Translations under genes and position numbers: made by a program
Source of the DNA: an uncultured Neglectibacter sp.
Lineage (GTDB): Bacteria > Bacillota > Clostridia > Oscillospirales > Acutalibacteraceae
Assembly (NCBI GenBank): GCA_946554335.1
Contig: CAMNSA010000002.1
Coordinates: 1-64,000 of the forward strand
Reading direction: 5' to 3'
Length of the DNA stretch: 64,000 nt
Shown here: one piece after another, positions 50,372-58,253 of the stretch
How positions within the stretch are numbered: the first letter of the stretch is position 1
Layout of the letters: each line of letters starts with the position of its first letter
The notes under the pieces: model-generated
Database searches by the model: none
What the model saw: only the letters and a program-made list of their open reading frames with translations
What the model was told of the DNA's origin: nothing

Positions 50372-50688
50372 GGCGCTCCATGAAAGCAAAAAGAGTTTTC
50401 CTCTACCTCAACCCTTCTGACGAGCGTCAGAACCGGGTGCTGCAATATCTGCGGTCTTCTGATCTGTCCGCATCCGAGGCGGTGACGGTCGCCGTCACAG
50501 GCTATCTGAAACAGCAGGAACGGCGAAATGAGCAGGAGGACCTGTTGAGAGCAATCAAAGGAACCGTTCTGGACGCTCTCAGCCAGCAGCCTACCGCTTC
50601 TTTAGCCGCCAGATTTGAGGGAGAAAGCGAGAGGGATGTGGAGAACGAGGCCGTAGCCAGCGATTTTCTCTCATTTTTCAGAAAGTGA
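50368..50688 (+). CDS. ParR-like adaptor of the actin-type partition system
   Basis: 106 residues from ATG 50368, which overlaps the parM stop (ATGA); ATG 50380 is an alternative. Starts KAKRVFLYLNPSDERQNRVLQYLRSSDLSASEAVTVAVTGYL (given in parts), a ribbon-helix-helix type, then a helical tail. Position directly after the actin-like gene and before repeats is what a ParR-type centromere binder needs. Confidence 0.65.
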   Translation: MRRSMKAKRVFLYLNPSDERQNRVLQYLRSSDLSASEAVTVAVTGYLKQQERRNEQEDLLRAIKGTVLDALSQQPTASLAARFEGESERDVENEAVASDFLSFFRK

Positions 50689-50701
50689 CGGCAGATTCCA
50701 T

Positions 50702-51021
50702 GAATTGTGCCGTCGCATTTTTCAGCGAAAGGTCGCTTGCAAGCGATATACCGTCACATTATGCGAATTGTGCCGCCACATTTTGATTCGCAGCAGATAA
50801 AAACGAGTAATGTGCCGGTATTTGCGACGGCACATTGCCAAAAAGGAGGCTTCAAAAGTCGATTACGGAGCCATCCGAAACCGACAACACGGTCCGAAAG
50901 GGGCTTCCCCACGAAGGGGATACGCCCCAACCACATCCAGGTGGAAATGGGGATGGCGCTGTCTTAGCAAGCAACGAATTGTGGGGCCACAATTCAGCTT
51001 GACAGGGGCTTTGCGCCCCTA
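50702..51021. other. Repeat-rich oriT and possible parC centromere
   Basis: The 360 bases between parR-like and mobC have no gene. GAATTGTGCCG occurs at 50702-50712 and 50765-50775; TGTGCCG (50811) and CGGCACA (50828) form an inverted copy; a 9-bp perfect palindrome GAATTGTGG / CCACAATTC is centred at 50985; GC-rich GGGG/CCCC hairpins lie near 50899-50935 and 51003-51020. Direct repeats near the ParM/ParR genes suggest a centromere; the palindromes next to mobC and the relaxase suggest oriT. The nick site cannot be fixed. Confidence 0.55.
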
Positions 51022-51048
51022 TGACCCCGCAGAGAAAGGGTGAATTAT

Positions 51049-51369
51049 TTGAAACGAACACTTGAAATGAAAGTGCGCTTTACCAAGGACGAGCTTGACA
51101 CCCTCACAAAGAAAGCCAGAAAAGCCGGGCTCTCCAGAGAGGGTTACTGCCGGCGTATTCTCAATGAATCCGTGGTAAAGGCTGCGCCCGCCGCCGATGT
51201 TCCGCTGCTGATCCGGGAGGTCAGGAGAGTTGGCAGTAACATCAATCAGCTTCTCCTTATCTCCCGCACAAACGGCTGGCTCAATTCCAAAGAGCTGGAA
51301 AAGGCGCTGGAGAGCAACAGAACAGTTGAGAAGCTGATCGTGGGCACCTACGCCACCGACCCTGACTGA
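51049..51369 (+). CDS. mobC: MobC-type relaxosome protein
   Basis: 106 residues from TTG 51049, eight bases after AAAGGG; GTG 51040 overlaps that site. Ribbon-helix-helix start (KRTLEMKVRFTKDELDTLTKKA, in parts) and a middle LIREVRRVGSNINQLLLI helix are the MobC signature. It bends oriT DNA and recruits the relaxase. Directly upstream of the relaxase gene and downstream of the palindromes. Confidence 0.85.
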   Translation: MKRTLEMKVRFTKDELDTLTKKARKAGLSREGYCRRILNESVVKAAPAADVPLLIREVRRVGSNINQLLLISRTNGWLNSKELEKALESNRTVEKLIVGTYATDPD

Positions 51370-51370
51370 T

Positions 51371-52807
51371 ATGGCAGTTACCGCAATCTGGCCCATTAAG
51401 GGCAGGCTTGATAAGGTCATCAACTACGCACGAAACCCGGAGAAGACCACAGAGGTAAGCTCGGAAATGCAATCTGCACTTCATGTCGTCAATGATGTGG
51501 TGGAATATGCAGCCGATGATATGAAGACTGAGCGGCGCTCTTATGTGTCTTGTCTGAACTGCCGGGAGGAAACCGCAGCGGCGCAATTCACCGAAACCAA
51601 ACAGCTATGGGGCAAAATGGGCGGACGAGTATGCTACCATGGCTACCAGTCCTTTAAGGCAGACGAGGTGACAGCGGAAATAGCCCATGAAATTGGCTTG
51701 AAGCTGGCGCAGGAGTTATGGGGCGACCGCTTTGAGGTACTGGTTGCCACCCACTGTAACACCGGGCATTACCACAATCACTTCGTTATAAACTCCGTTT
51801 CCTTTGCGGACGGCTACAAGTTCTACAATTCTCCTGCTGACTACGCCCTTATGCGGAAAGTATCTGATAGGCTCTGCCGGGAATACAAAATCTCAGTCAT
51901 TGAGAACCCAGAGGGAAAAGCCAAGCAGTACAGCGAATGGAGAGCGGAAAATCAGGGACAAACGACCCAGCGAGGCACGATTCGGGCTGACATCGACCGG
52001 GAAATCAGCGACAGCCTGACCCGTGATGACTTCTTTGATGGCCTTAAGGAGATGGGCTATGAGCTGAAGCTTTACGACAAAAAGGGAGATTGGCTGGAAT
52101 ACCCGGCGTTAAAACCGCCCGGAGCGAAGGGCTTTTTCCGCTTCCATAAGCTGGGACCAGGCTACGACATGGACGAGATCACCCGCAGGATACAGAAAAA
52201 TCTTGTAAGGAATGAGCCATTCCCCGAAGCGGAGGAAGAACAGGTACAGCAGTACCGCAGAGAGCATATCCCACCGCAGTTTGATTGGAAAAAGCCCAGG
52301 CTCTACAAGCTCTATCTCCGATATTGCTATGAACTTCACATCATCGAGCAACACCCGGCTTCCCAGAGGCGGGTGTCTTTTTTTATGCGTGAAGACCTCG
52401 CAAGGCTGGAGCGATTAGATCTCCAGACCCGGTTCCTTACCAAGAATCAGTTTTCCACGGCAGAGGAACTCATAACCCATAAGGAAAGGGCTCAGTTGCA
52501 GATTGACGCTCTGTACTCCCAGCGCTCTCAGCTTCGAAATGAAGTAAAGCGACTGGAGCGCAGGGGCGACGCCACAGGAGCGGAGAAAGCAAAGGAACAG
52601 ATTTCCGACATTATTCGACAAATCCGTGCCATCAAAAAGGAGGTGGTATTATGTGACGCTATTCTTTCCCGTTCCTCCCAGACCGAAGAGGAATTGGATC
52701 AGTTGCTAAACGAGCAGGAAAAGAAACCAAGAGAGGAGGAAATGAGCGATGAGCTACTCAGGGGACGCAGCGGAACAGGTCGTGAGAATGACGCTCGAAG
52801 GCGCTGA
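51371..52807 (+). CDS. MOB-P-type relaxase
   Basis: 478 residues of the Relaxase/mobilisation nuclease family. The catalytic Tyr is expected in the N-terminal VINYARNPEK region (Tyr18), and the metal-binding HxxH..H motif is HCNTGHYHNHFVIN (about residues 126-139). A C-terminal coiled coil (about 345-450) follows. It nicks oriT and pilots the strand through VirD4. Its end overlaps the pcfB start by 59 bases. Confidence 0.9.
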   Translation: MAVTAIWPIKGRLDKVINYARNPEKTTEVSSEMQSALHVVNDVVEYAADDMKTERRSYVSCLNCREETAAAQFTETKQLWGKMGGRVCYHGYQSFKADEVTAEIAHEIGLKLAQELWGDRFEVLVATHCNTGHYHNHFVINSVSFADGYKFYNSPADYALMRKVSDRLCREYKISVIENPEGKAKQYSEWRAENQGQTTQRGTIRADIDREISDSLTRDDFFDGLKEMGYELKLYDKKGDWLEYPALKPPGAKGFFRFHKLGPGYDMDEITRRIQKNLVRNEPFPEAEEEQVQQYRREHIPPQFDWKKPRLYKLYLRYCYELHIIEQHPASQRRVSFFMREDLARLERLDLQTRFLTKNQFSTAEELITHKERAQLQIDALYSQRSQLRNEVKRLERRGDATGAEKAKEQISDIIRQIRAIKKEVVLCDAILSRSSQTEEELDQLLNEQEKKPREEEMSDELLRGRSGTGRENDARRR

Positions 52808-53534
52808 GGTTGCCGCCAAGATTACCGGCGAGGGCGCAAAACAGGTCGCACTTCTGCTTTACGCCGTCCTGAAAGACCAAAAAAAGACCAAAGGCAAAAC
52901 GAGGCTTACCAATATGCTTCGCTCCGGCAAGGAACTGAAGGTCTTTGCCGTCAAAGATGACGAGCTGGCCAAGTTCTGCAAAGAGGCCAAGAAGTACGGC
53001 GTTCTGTACTGTGTTCTGAAAGACCGGGACGCCACCGATGGCATATGCGATGTGATGGTTCGTGCGGAGGACGCCAGTAAGGTCAACCGTATCTTCGACC
53101 GCTTCCAGCTCAGCACCGTGGATATGGCCTCTGTCCGCAGTGAAATCGAGCGTGCAAAAGCCAAGCGTGAGGAAACCCAACAGCAGCCGGAGAGGACTGA
53201 GCCGGAACGGAGCAAGGAAGATGTATTTCTGGACGCTCTGATGTCTAACCCCAGCAAGGAAGAAATGCAAACCGAAAACCCTACGGAGGCACGGGTGGCG
53301 AAATCTCGTCAGTCCGTGCCTTCCTCAAAGCCCAAAGAGCCACCGGCTTCACGATCTCGCACCGGGCAAGGCCGAAGCCCTAAAGATGAGGAAGAACAAC
53401 GACGGCCCTCAGTGCGGCAGGAGCTAAAGGAAATCCGTGCAGAACTGACCCAAAAGAGCCAGAACCGCCAGAAAACCAGAGAGCCGCTACAACATCAGGC
53501 TCCCAAGAAGAAACCGAAGAAAAAGGAGAGGTAA
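52749..53534 (+). CDS. pcfB: PcfB/DUF3801 relaxosome accessory protein
   Basis: 261 residues. The N-terminal DUF3801 region (about 5-135; RMTLEGAEVAAKITGEGAKQVALLLYAV, quoted in parts) links relaxosome and coupling protein in Gram-positive systems. The C-terminal 100 residues are low-complexity and basic (PKKKPKKKER end). AGAGGAGG precedes ATG 52749, inside the relaxase gene. Confidence 0.85.
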   Translation: MSYSGDAAEQVVRMTLEGAEVAAKITGEGAKQVALLLYAVLKDQKKTKGKTRLTNMLRSGKELKVFAVKDDELAKFCKEAKKYGVLYCVLKDRDATDGICDVMVRAEDASKVNRIFDRFQLSTVDMASVRSEIERAKAKREETQQQPERTEPERSKEDVFLDALMSNPSKEEMQTENPTEARVAKSRQSVPSSKPKEPPASRSRTGQGRSPKDEEEQRRPSVRQELKEIRAELTQKSQNRQKTREPLQHQAPKKKPKKKER

Positions 53535-53539
53535 TCACT

Positions 53540-54439
53540 ATGCCAAATTTTGATGATCTGTTCCGTGAGCAGGCTGAATCCGAAGCTGCCGAGCTCCCCG
53601 CCTTTGACGAGGCTGAGTTCCGGGAGAGAAAGCAAAAGGAGCGTGAGGACACCTTTGCCCTCATTGATTCCACCGCCGAGGCCATGAAGACTGACGGTGA
53701 GCTGTTCCAAACCTTTTTGGACGTTCAATCCAGATTCGACCGCTACTCCGTAAGCAATGCGCTTCTGGTTACGGCTCAGAACCCGGAGGCCACCAAGCTC
53801 AATGATTTTGACACCTGGAAGAAGGCCAATGTCAGCATTAAGAGCGGAGAAACCGCCATTACGATTCTCAAAGCCGGGAAAGAGTTTGAGCGTACCGATG
53901 GAACCGTGGGAGTCTATTACAACCCCACCAAGGTTTTTGATATTAGCCAGACCAATTCCAGGCTGAGAACTTCCCCCACAGTCACCCGTGATGAGCGGCT
54001 GCTCCTGAAATCCCTAATCACCCATGCGCCCTGCAAGATGGAGATCAGCGAGCAGATGGCTGACCAGATCAATGCCGTTTACAGACCGCAGGAGAAGACG
54101 ATCTATGTTCGCCAAGGGTTGGACGCTCCCACCATCTTCAAGGCGCTGTCCCAGGAGTTGGCTCATGCCCACATGGATAGTGGCGAGGGGTATCGGCGTT
54201 CTGACTGCGCCAATGCCGCCTACTGCGTGTCTTATCTGCTGTGCAAGCGTTACGGTGTTGCTACCGACACCTTTAACTTCTCCAGTATGCCGGAGCAGTA
54301 CAAGACGATGGAAACCAAGGACTTTCGACAGGAGCTTTCCCGAATCAGAGAAACCTTCAAGGAGATCTCCGTGGATATGGGACGCTTTCTGGAAGACCAG
54401 GAGCGCTCTAAGCGTGAGCGTAGCGATGACGCCAGGTAA
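53540..54439 (+). CDS. LtrC/ArdC-like antirestriction-type protein with degenerate zincin motif
   Basis: 299 residues. The N-terminal ArdC/DUF1738-like domain (about 50-125) begins FLDVQSRFDRYSVSNALLVTAQNP. The C-terminal zincin-like segment has SQELAHAHMDSGEG (about residues 204-217); the usual HELxH is QELAH, so the first zinc-binding His is missing and peptidase activity is doubtful. ArdC-type proteins shield incoming single strands from restriction. Follows pcfB by five bases. Confidence 0.75.
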   Translation: MPNFDDLFREQAESEAAELPAFDEAEFRERKQKEREDTFALIDSTAEAMKTDGELFQTFLDVQSRFDRYSVSNALLVTAQNPEATKLNDFDTWKKANVSIKSGETAITILKAGKEFERTDGTVGVYYNPTKVFDISQTNSRLRTSPTVTRDERLLLKSLITHAPCKMEISEQMADQINAVYRPQEKTIYVRQGLDAPTIFKALSQELAHAHMDSGEGYRRSDCANAAYCVSYLLCKRYGVATDTFNFSSMPEQYKTMETKDFRQELSRIRETFKEISVDMGRFLEDQERSKRERSDDAR

Positions 54440-54451
54440 AGGAGGCGGACC

Positions 54452-54643
54452 ATGTTTGAGGAAAAGCGTGTCTTGACATTTGACAGCAGTGAGCAACAGC
54501 TTATGGTCCGAAGCCTCTATGACCTGCGCTCTACTCAATTGGAGAAAAACGGTCCCACGGAAGATGTTGAGGACCTGCTGCTGCGTGTCATTGACGCACC
54601 CACGAGGAAGGAGAAACGGCGAATTGAACGGAAAGAACGATAA
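54452..54643 (+). CDS. Small ICE protein between the ArdC-like gene and virD4
   Basis: 63 residues, charged, helical, ending RKEKRRIERKER. AAAGGAGG precedes ATG 54452 at seven bases. It overlaps the virD4 start by 20 bases, so the two are coupled. Function unknown. Confidence 0.65.
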   Translation: MFEEKRVLTFDSSEQQLMVRSLYDLRSTQLEKNGPTEDVEDLLLRVIDAPTRKEKRRIERKER

Positions 54644-56450
54644 GTTTGACCACGCTCATATTGCCCTCTATCTCCTTGGTGTATTGCCCGTCATCTGGCT
54701 TGGACTTCTGATTGCTCCTGCTCTGGACGGCGGTCTTGCCGGTTTCCTCAGTCAAGCGGGAGAGCTTCTCAATCACCCCCTACAAATTACGGTGTGCGAG
54801 GACAGTCTGAGGGCTGTCCTCGTATGCCTTCTTCTCTACGGCTTGGGGATAGCTATCTTTCTCTCCAATGACCGCAACTACCGCAGGCGGGAGGAGCACG
54901 GCTCTGCCAAGTGGGGCAATCCGAGTGCAATCAACAAGAAATATGCGGACAGGAACAAGGAAGCTAATAAAATCCTGACTCAAAATGTTGCCATCGGGCT
55001 GGATGGGAAAAAGCACCGCAGGAACCTGAATGTTCTGGTCTGCGGCGGGTCAGGTGCTGGTAAGACCCGCTTCTATGCGAAACCGAATCTCCTTAATGCA
55101 AACAGTAGCTATGTCTGCCTTGACCCAAAGGGCGAGCTGCTCCGGGATACCGGTTCCCTTCTCCAAGCCAAAGGATACAGAATCAAAGTCATCGACCTTA
55201 TCAACATGGAGAAAAGCCATTGCTATAACCCCTTTGTCTATCTCCGTAGCGATAACGATATTCAGAGATTAGTGACAAATTTATTCAAAAATACGACCCC
55301 CAAGGGAAGTCAGACACAGGACCCGTTCTGGGATCAGGCGGCAATGATGTTGCTCCTGGCGCTGGTCTTTTACCTTCACTATGAAGCGCCCGACGATGAG
55401 CAGAACTTCCCGATGGTATTGGAGATGATACGGGCCGGTGAGGTCAAAGAGGACGATGATGATTTTCGTTCTCCGCTGGATATTCTGTTCCAGCGGCTGG
55501 AGGACCGTAATCCAGAACACATCGCTTTGAAATACTACAAGAGCTATCGCTCCGGCAGCGGCAAAACCCTGAAATCCATTCAGATCACGCTCATATCCCG
55601 TCTGGAGAAGTTCAATCTTGAATCTCTTGCGAATATCACGCAGACAGACGAGTTGGAGCTTGAACGGCTGGGCGATGAGAAAACCGTCCTCTATGCAGTG
55701 ATTCCCGATAATGATTCCAGCTTCAACTTCATTATCGGTATGCTATACACGCAGTTATTCCAGCAGCTCTACTATCAGGCAGATATGGTCCATGGCGGCA
55801 GCCTCATAGTTCCCGTCCATTTTGTAATGGACGAATTTGCAAATGTGGCGCTCCCCGACGAGTTTGATAAGCTGCTCAGTACCATGAGAAGCAGAGGGAT
55901 TTCCGTCAGTATCATTCTGCAAAATCTGGCTCAGTTGAAAGCGCTTTACGAGAAGCAATGGGAGAGCATAGTTGGAAACTGCGATTCATTTCTGTACCTT
56001 GGCGGCAATGAGCAATCGACGCATGAGTATGTATCGAAGCTGCTGGGCAAAGAAACCATCGACATGAACACTTATGGTCAATCCAAAGGAAGAAGCGGCA
56101 GTTACTCCACGAACTGGCAGATTACAGGGCGTGAACTGATGACCCCCGATGAGGTGCGTATGCTGGACAACCAGTATGCGCTTCTTTTTATTCGAGGGGA
56201 GCGTCCAGTTAAAGACTTGAAATATGACATTCTCAAACATCCCAATGTCAAACTGACCACGGACGGAGGAGCCGAACCGTTCCAGCATGGGGAGGACACC
56301 ATCAGTATTGCTGCCATCACTATAGATTCCCAGCTCCTACCGGAAGCTGTTGATATAGAAGAAGAAACGCACCACTATGAGATTCTTTCCAGTGAAGAAC
56401 TGGAGGAAAAATTACAGAAAATGGAGGAACAGCAGAATGAAAAAGCATAA
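54624..56450 (+). CDS. virD4: VirD4/TraG-type coupling protein
   Basis: Hexameric ATPase that brings the relaxase-DNA complex to the secretion channel. Start TTG 54624 follows AAGGAG at ten bases; the frame is open to 54480 but covers no expected residues. 608 residues: two N-terminal membrane helices (about 8-30 and 55-75), Walker A GGSGAGKT (about 142-149), Walker B FVMDEFANVALP (about 402-413), and a C-terminal regulatory tail. Overlaps both neighbours. Confidence 0.93.
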   Translation: MNGKNDKFDHAHIALYLLGVLPVIWLGLLIAPALDGGLAGFLSQAGELLNHPLQITVCEDSLRAVLVCLLLYGLGIAIFLSNDRNYRRREEHGSAKWGNPSAINKKYADRNKEANKILTQNVAIGLDGKKHRRNLNVLVCGGSGAGKTRFYAKPNLLNANSSYVCLDPKGELLRDTGSLLQAKGYRIKVIDLINMEKSHCYNPFVYLRSDNDIQRLVTNLFKNTTPKGSQTQDPFWDQAAMMLLLALVFYLHYEAPDDEQNFPMVLEMIRAGEVKEDDDDFRSPLDILFQRLEDRNPEHIALKYYKSYRSGSGKTLKSIQITLISRLEKFNLESLANITQTDELELERLGDEKTVLYAVIPDNDSSFNFIIGMLYTQLFQQLYYQADMVHGGSLIVPVHFVMDEFANVALPDEFDKLLSTMRSRGISVSIILQNLAQLKALYEKQWESIVGNCDSFLYLGGNEQSTHEYVSKLLGKETIDMNTYGQSKGRSGSYSTNWQITGRELMTPDEVRMLDNQYALLFIRGERPVKDLKYDILKHPNVKLTTDGGAEPFQHGEDTISIAAITIDSQLLPEAVDIEEETHHYEILSSEELEEKLQKMEEQQNEKA

Positions 56451-56781
56451 CAATGAGAACCGTCTTTCCACTCCGGGCAAGGTGAAGAAGGGCTTTCGCT
56501 TCTATGCGGCTACGGTCCTTTCCCTTGCACTGATGTCCTGCTTCGCCATGACCGCCTTTGCGGCTGGCGATGACCCCTTGACCGTTGTCAACAACCTTTC
56601 CACCTTTATCTTCGGCTTGATCCGAGCGGTGGGCATTATCCTCCTGGGCTGGGGGATTGTTCAGGTGGGCCTCTCCCTTCAGAGCCATGATCCGTCCCAG
56701 CGATCCAATGGCTTTCTGACCCTTGCCGGTGGCATTGTCATAACCTTTGCGAAGGAGATTCTTGACCTTATCATCGGCTAA
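56437..56781 (+). CDS. VirB2/TrbC-like or Maff2-like membrane protein
   Basis: 114 residues from ATG 56437, inside the virD4 end. Signal peptide (about 20-45; FYAATVLSLALMSCFAMTAFAAG, in parts), then a short loop and two membrane helices (about 55-75, 88-110) around LQSHDPSQRSNGF. This resembles small pilin/VirB2-like and Maff2 proteins of Gram-positive T4SS. The open frame upstream (56377) is not needed. Confidence 0.65.
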   Translation: MKKHNNENRLSTPGKVKKGFRFYAATVLSLALMSCFAMTAFAAGDDPLTVVNNLSTFIFGLIRAVGIILLGWGIVQVGLSLQSHDPSQRSNGFLTLAGGIVITFAKEILDLIIG

Positions 56782-56849
56782 TAACTCTCTTATCCGCACA
56801 ATCGGGCGGGTCAGCGTAGGACTGACCTGCCCCAAAGGAGGCGAAAAGA

Positions 56850-57686
56850 GTGTCGGATAATTGGGTAATCCAGAATCTTGAGAATGCGTTGCAGGTCTGG
56901 AATGGAAAGCTGAGCGAGATCTGGCAGCTGATCACGCAGTCTCCGCAGGACTTCAAAGGCGGCGCAATCTGGAATGTAGTGGTAAGTATCCACGGCGGAC
57001 TTCAAGCTATCGGTTACGCCCTGCTGGTGCTGTTTTTCGTGATAGGTGTCATGAAAACCTGCGGCAGTTTTGCAGAGATCAAAAAGCCGGAACACGCACT
57101 AAAGCTGTTCGTCCGTTTTGCACTGGCAAAGGGAGTTATCACTTATGGAATGGAGCTAATGCTTGCCCTTTTGAACATTATCCAGGGCGTCATCTCCACT
57201 ATTATGAATGCAGCGGGGTTCGGAGCACCGCAGGACACGGTTTTGCCGCAAGAGATCGTGACAGCCATTGAGGACTGCGGCTTTTTTGAATCGATTCCCT
57301 TGTGGGCAGTTACCTTGATAGGAGGTCTGTTTATCTGGGTACTGTCCTTTATTATGATTCTGAGCGTCTACGGACGCTTTTTCAAAATGTATATGTACAC
57401 CGCTATCGCTCCGATTCCCCTCTCGTCCTTTGCGGGGGAGCCGAGCCAGAATGTCGGTAAGAGCTTTTTGAAAAGCTATGCCGCAGTATGCCTGGAGGGG
57501 GCTATCATTGTACTCGCCTGCATTATCTTCTCAGTATTCGCAAGCTCTCCGCCTGTAGTCAACCCGGACGCAGCCGCAGCTTCCATGGTATGGAGCTATA
57601 TCGGAGAGCTGATTTTCAATATGCTCATCTTGGTCGGCTCTGTGAAAATGGCTGACAGGATCGTGCGTGAGATGATGGGGTTGTAA
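56850..57686 (+). CDS. VirB6/TrbL-like inner-membrane channel protein
   Basis: 278 residues with six or so hydrophobic helices (about 50-70, 95-115, 150-180, 205-225, 245-265). GTG 56850 follows CAAAGGAGG at eight bases. Its place between the VirB2-like gene and prgI is that of the CD0411/TrbL-type protein of Tn1549-like elements, which forms part of the membrane core. Confidence 0.82.
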   Translation: MSDNWVIQNLENALQVWNGKLSEIWQLITQSPQDFKGGAIWNVVVSIHGGLQAIGYALLVLFFVIGVMKTCGSFAEIKKPEHALKLFVRFALAKGVITYGMELMLALLNIIQGVISTIMNAAGFGAPQDTVLPQEIVTAIEDCGFFESIPLWAVTLIGGLFIWVLSFIMILSVYGRFFKMYMYTAIAPIPLSSFAGEPSQNVGKSFLKSYAAVCLEGAIIVLACIIFSVFASSPPVVNPDAAAASMVWSYIGELIFNMLILVGSVKMADRIVREMMGL

Positions 57687-57688
57687 GC

Positions 57689-57889
57689 GTGAAAACAGAA
57701 TTCACAAAAATCTACAACAAATGGCAGGGCTACAGCGTGAAAGACTGTGACTGCCGCTATTGTCTATACTACGGCGGAAAGCGCAAGGGCGAGGTACAAT
57801 GCCTTGCCCTTTCTTGCGTTTGCAGAGAGGAACTCAGAGAAGCTCTACGCCGGGAAAGGAAGCAACATGGAAGTCAAAATCAACCGTGA
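57689..57889 (+). CDS. Small Cys-rich ICE protein
   Basis: 66 residues from GTG 57689, two bases after the VirB6-like stop. Cys residues cluster as DCDCRYC and CLALSCVC, suggestive of zinc or iron-sulphur binding. Overlaps prgI by 23 bases. No family is recognised. Confidence 0.6.
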   Translation: MKTEFTKIYNKWQGYSVKDCDCRYCLYYGGKRKGEVQCLALSCVCREELREALRRERKQHGSQNQP

Positions 57890-58253
57890 AATCCGAAATT
57901 ACAGCGAAAGTGTATTCTTCGGTCTATCTCTGCGTCAGTGCGTCTTTTCCGTCCTGGCTATGGGAGTTGCAGTCGCCCTCTATTTCGGGTTGAAGCCCTT
58001 AGTCGGCTTGGAAACCGTGTCCTGGCTTTGTATATTGGGTGCTGCGCCCTTTGCCGCCATGGGATTTATCAACTATCATGGCATGACCGCAGAGCAGTTC
58101 CTATGGGCGTGGCTGCGCTCCGAGCTGTTGGAGCCGAGAGAAATACGCTTTGAACCTGTCAACCTTTATTACGAGGTGATGAAAGGTTCCATCGAAAAGA
58201 GATTCAAGGAGGTATCGAAAGGAAATGATGAAGTCGCTTCAGAGAGTAATTAA
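57867..58253 (+). CDS. prgI: PrgI/VirB3-like membrane protein
   Basis: 128 residues from ATG 57867 after GGGAAAGGAAG. PrgI family signature NREIRNYSESVFFGLSLRQ (about 6-24), then two helices (about 25-46, 50-68). It anchors VirB4 in Gram-positive conjugation systems. The stop lies 29 bases inside virB4. Confidence 0.88.
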   Translation: MEVKINREIRNYSESVFFGLSLRQCVFSVLAMGVAVALYFGLKPLVGLETVSWLCILGAAPFAAMGFINYHGMTAEQFLWAWLRSELLEPREIRFEPVNLYYEVMKGSIEKRFKEVSKGNDEVASESN

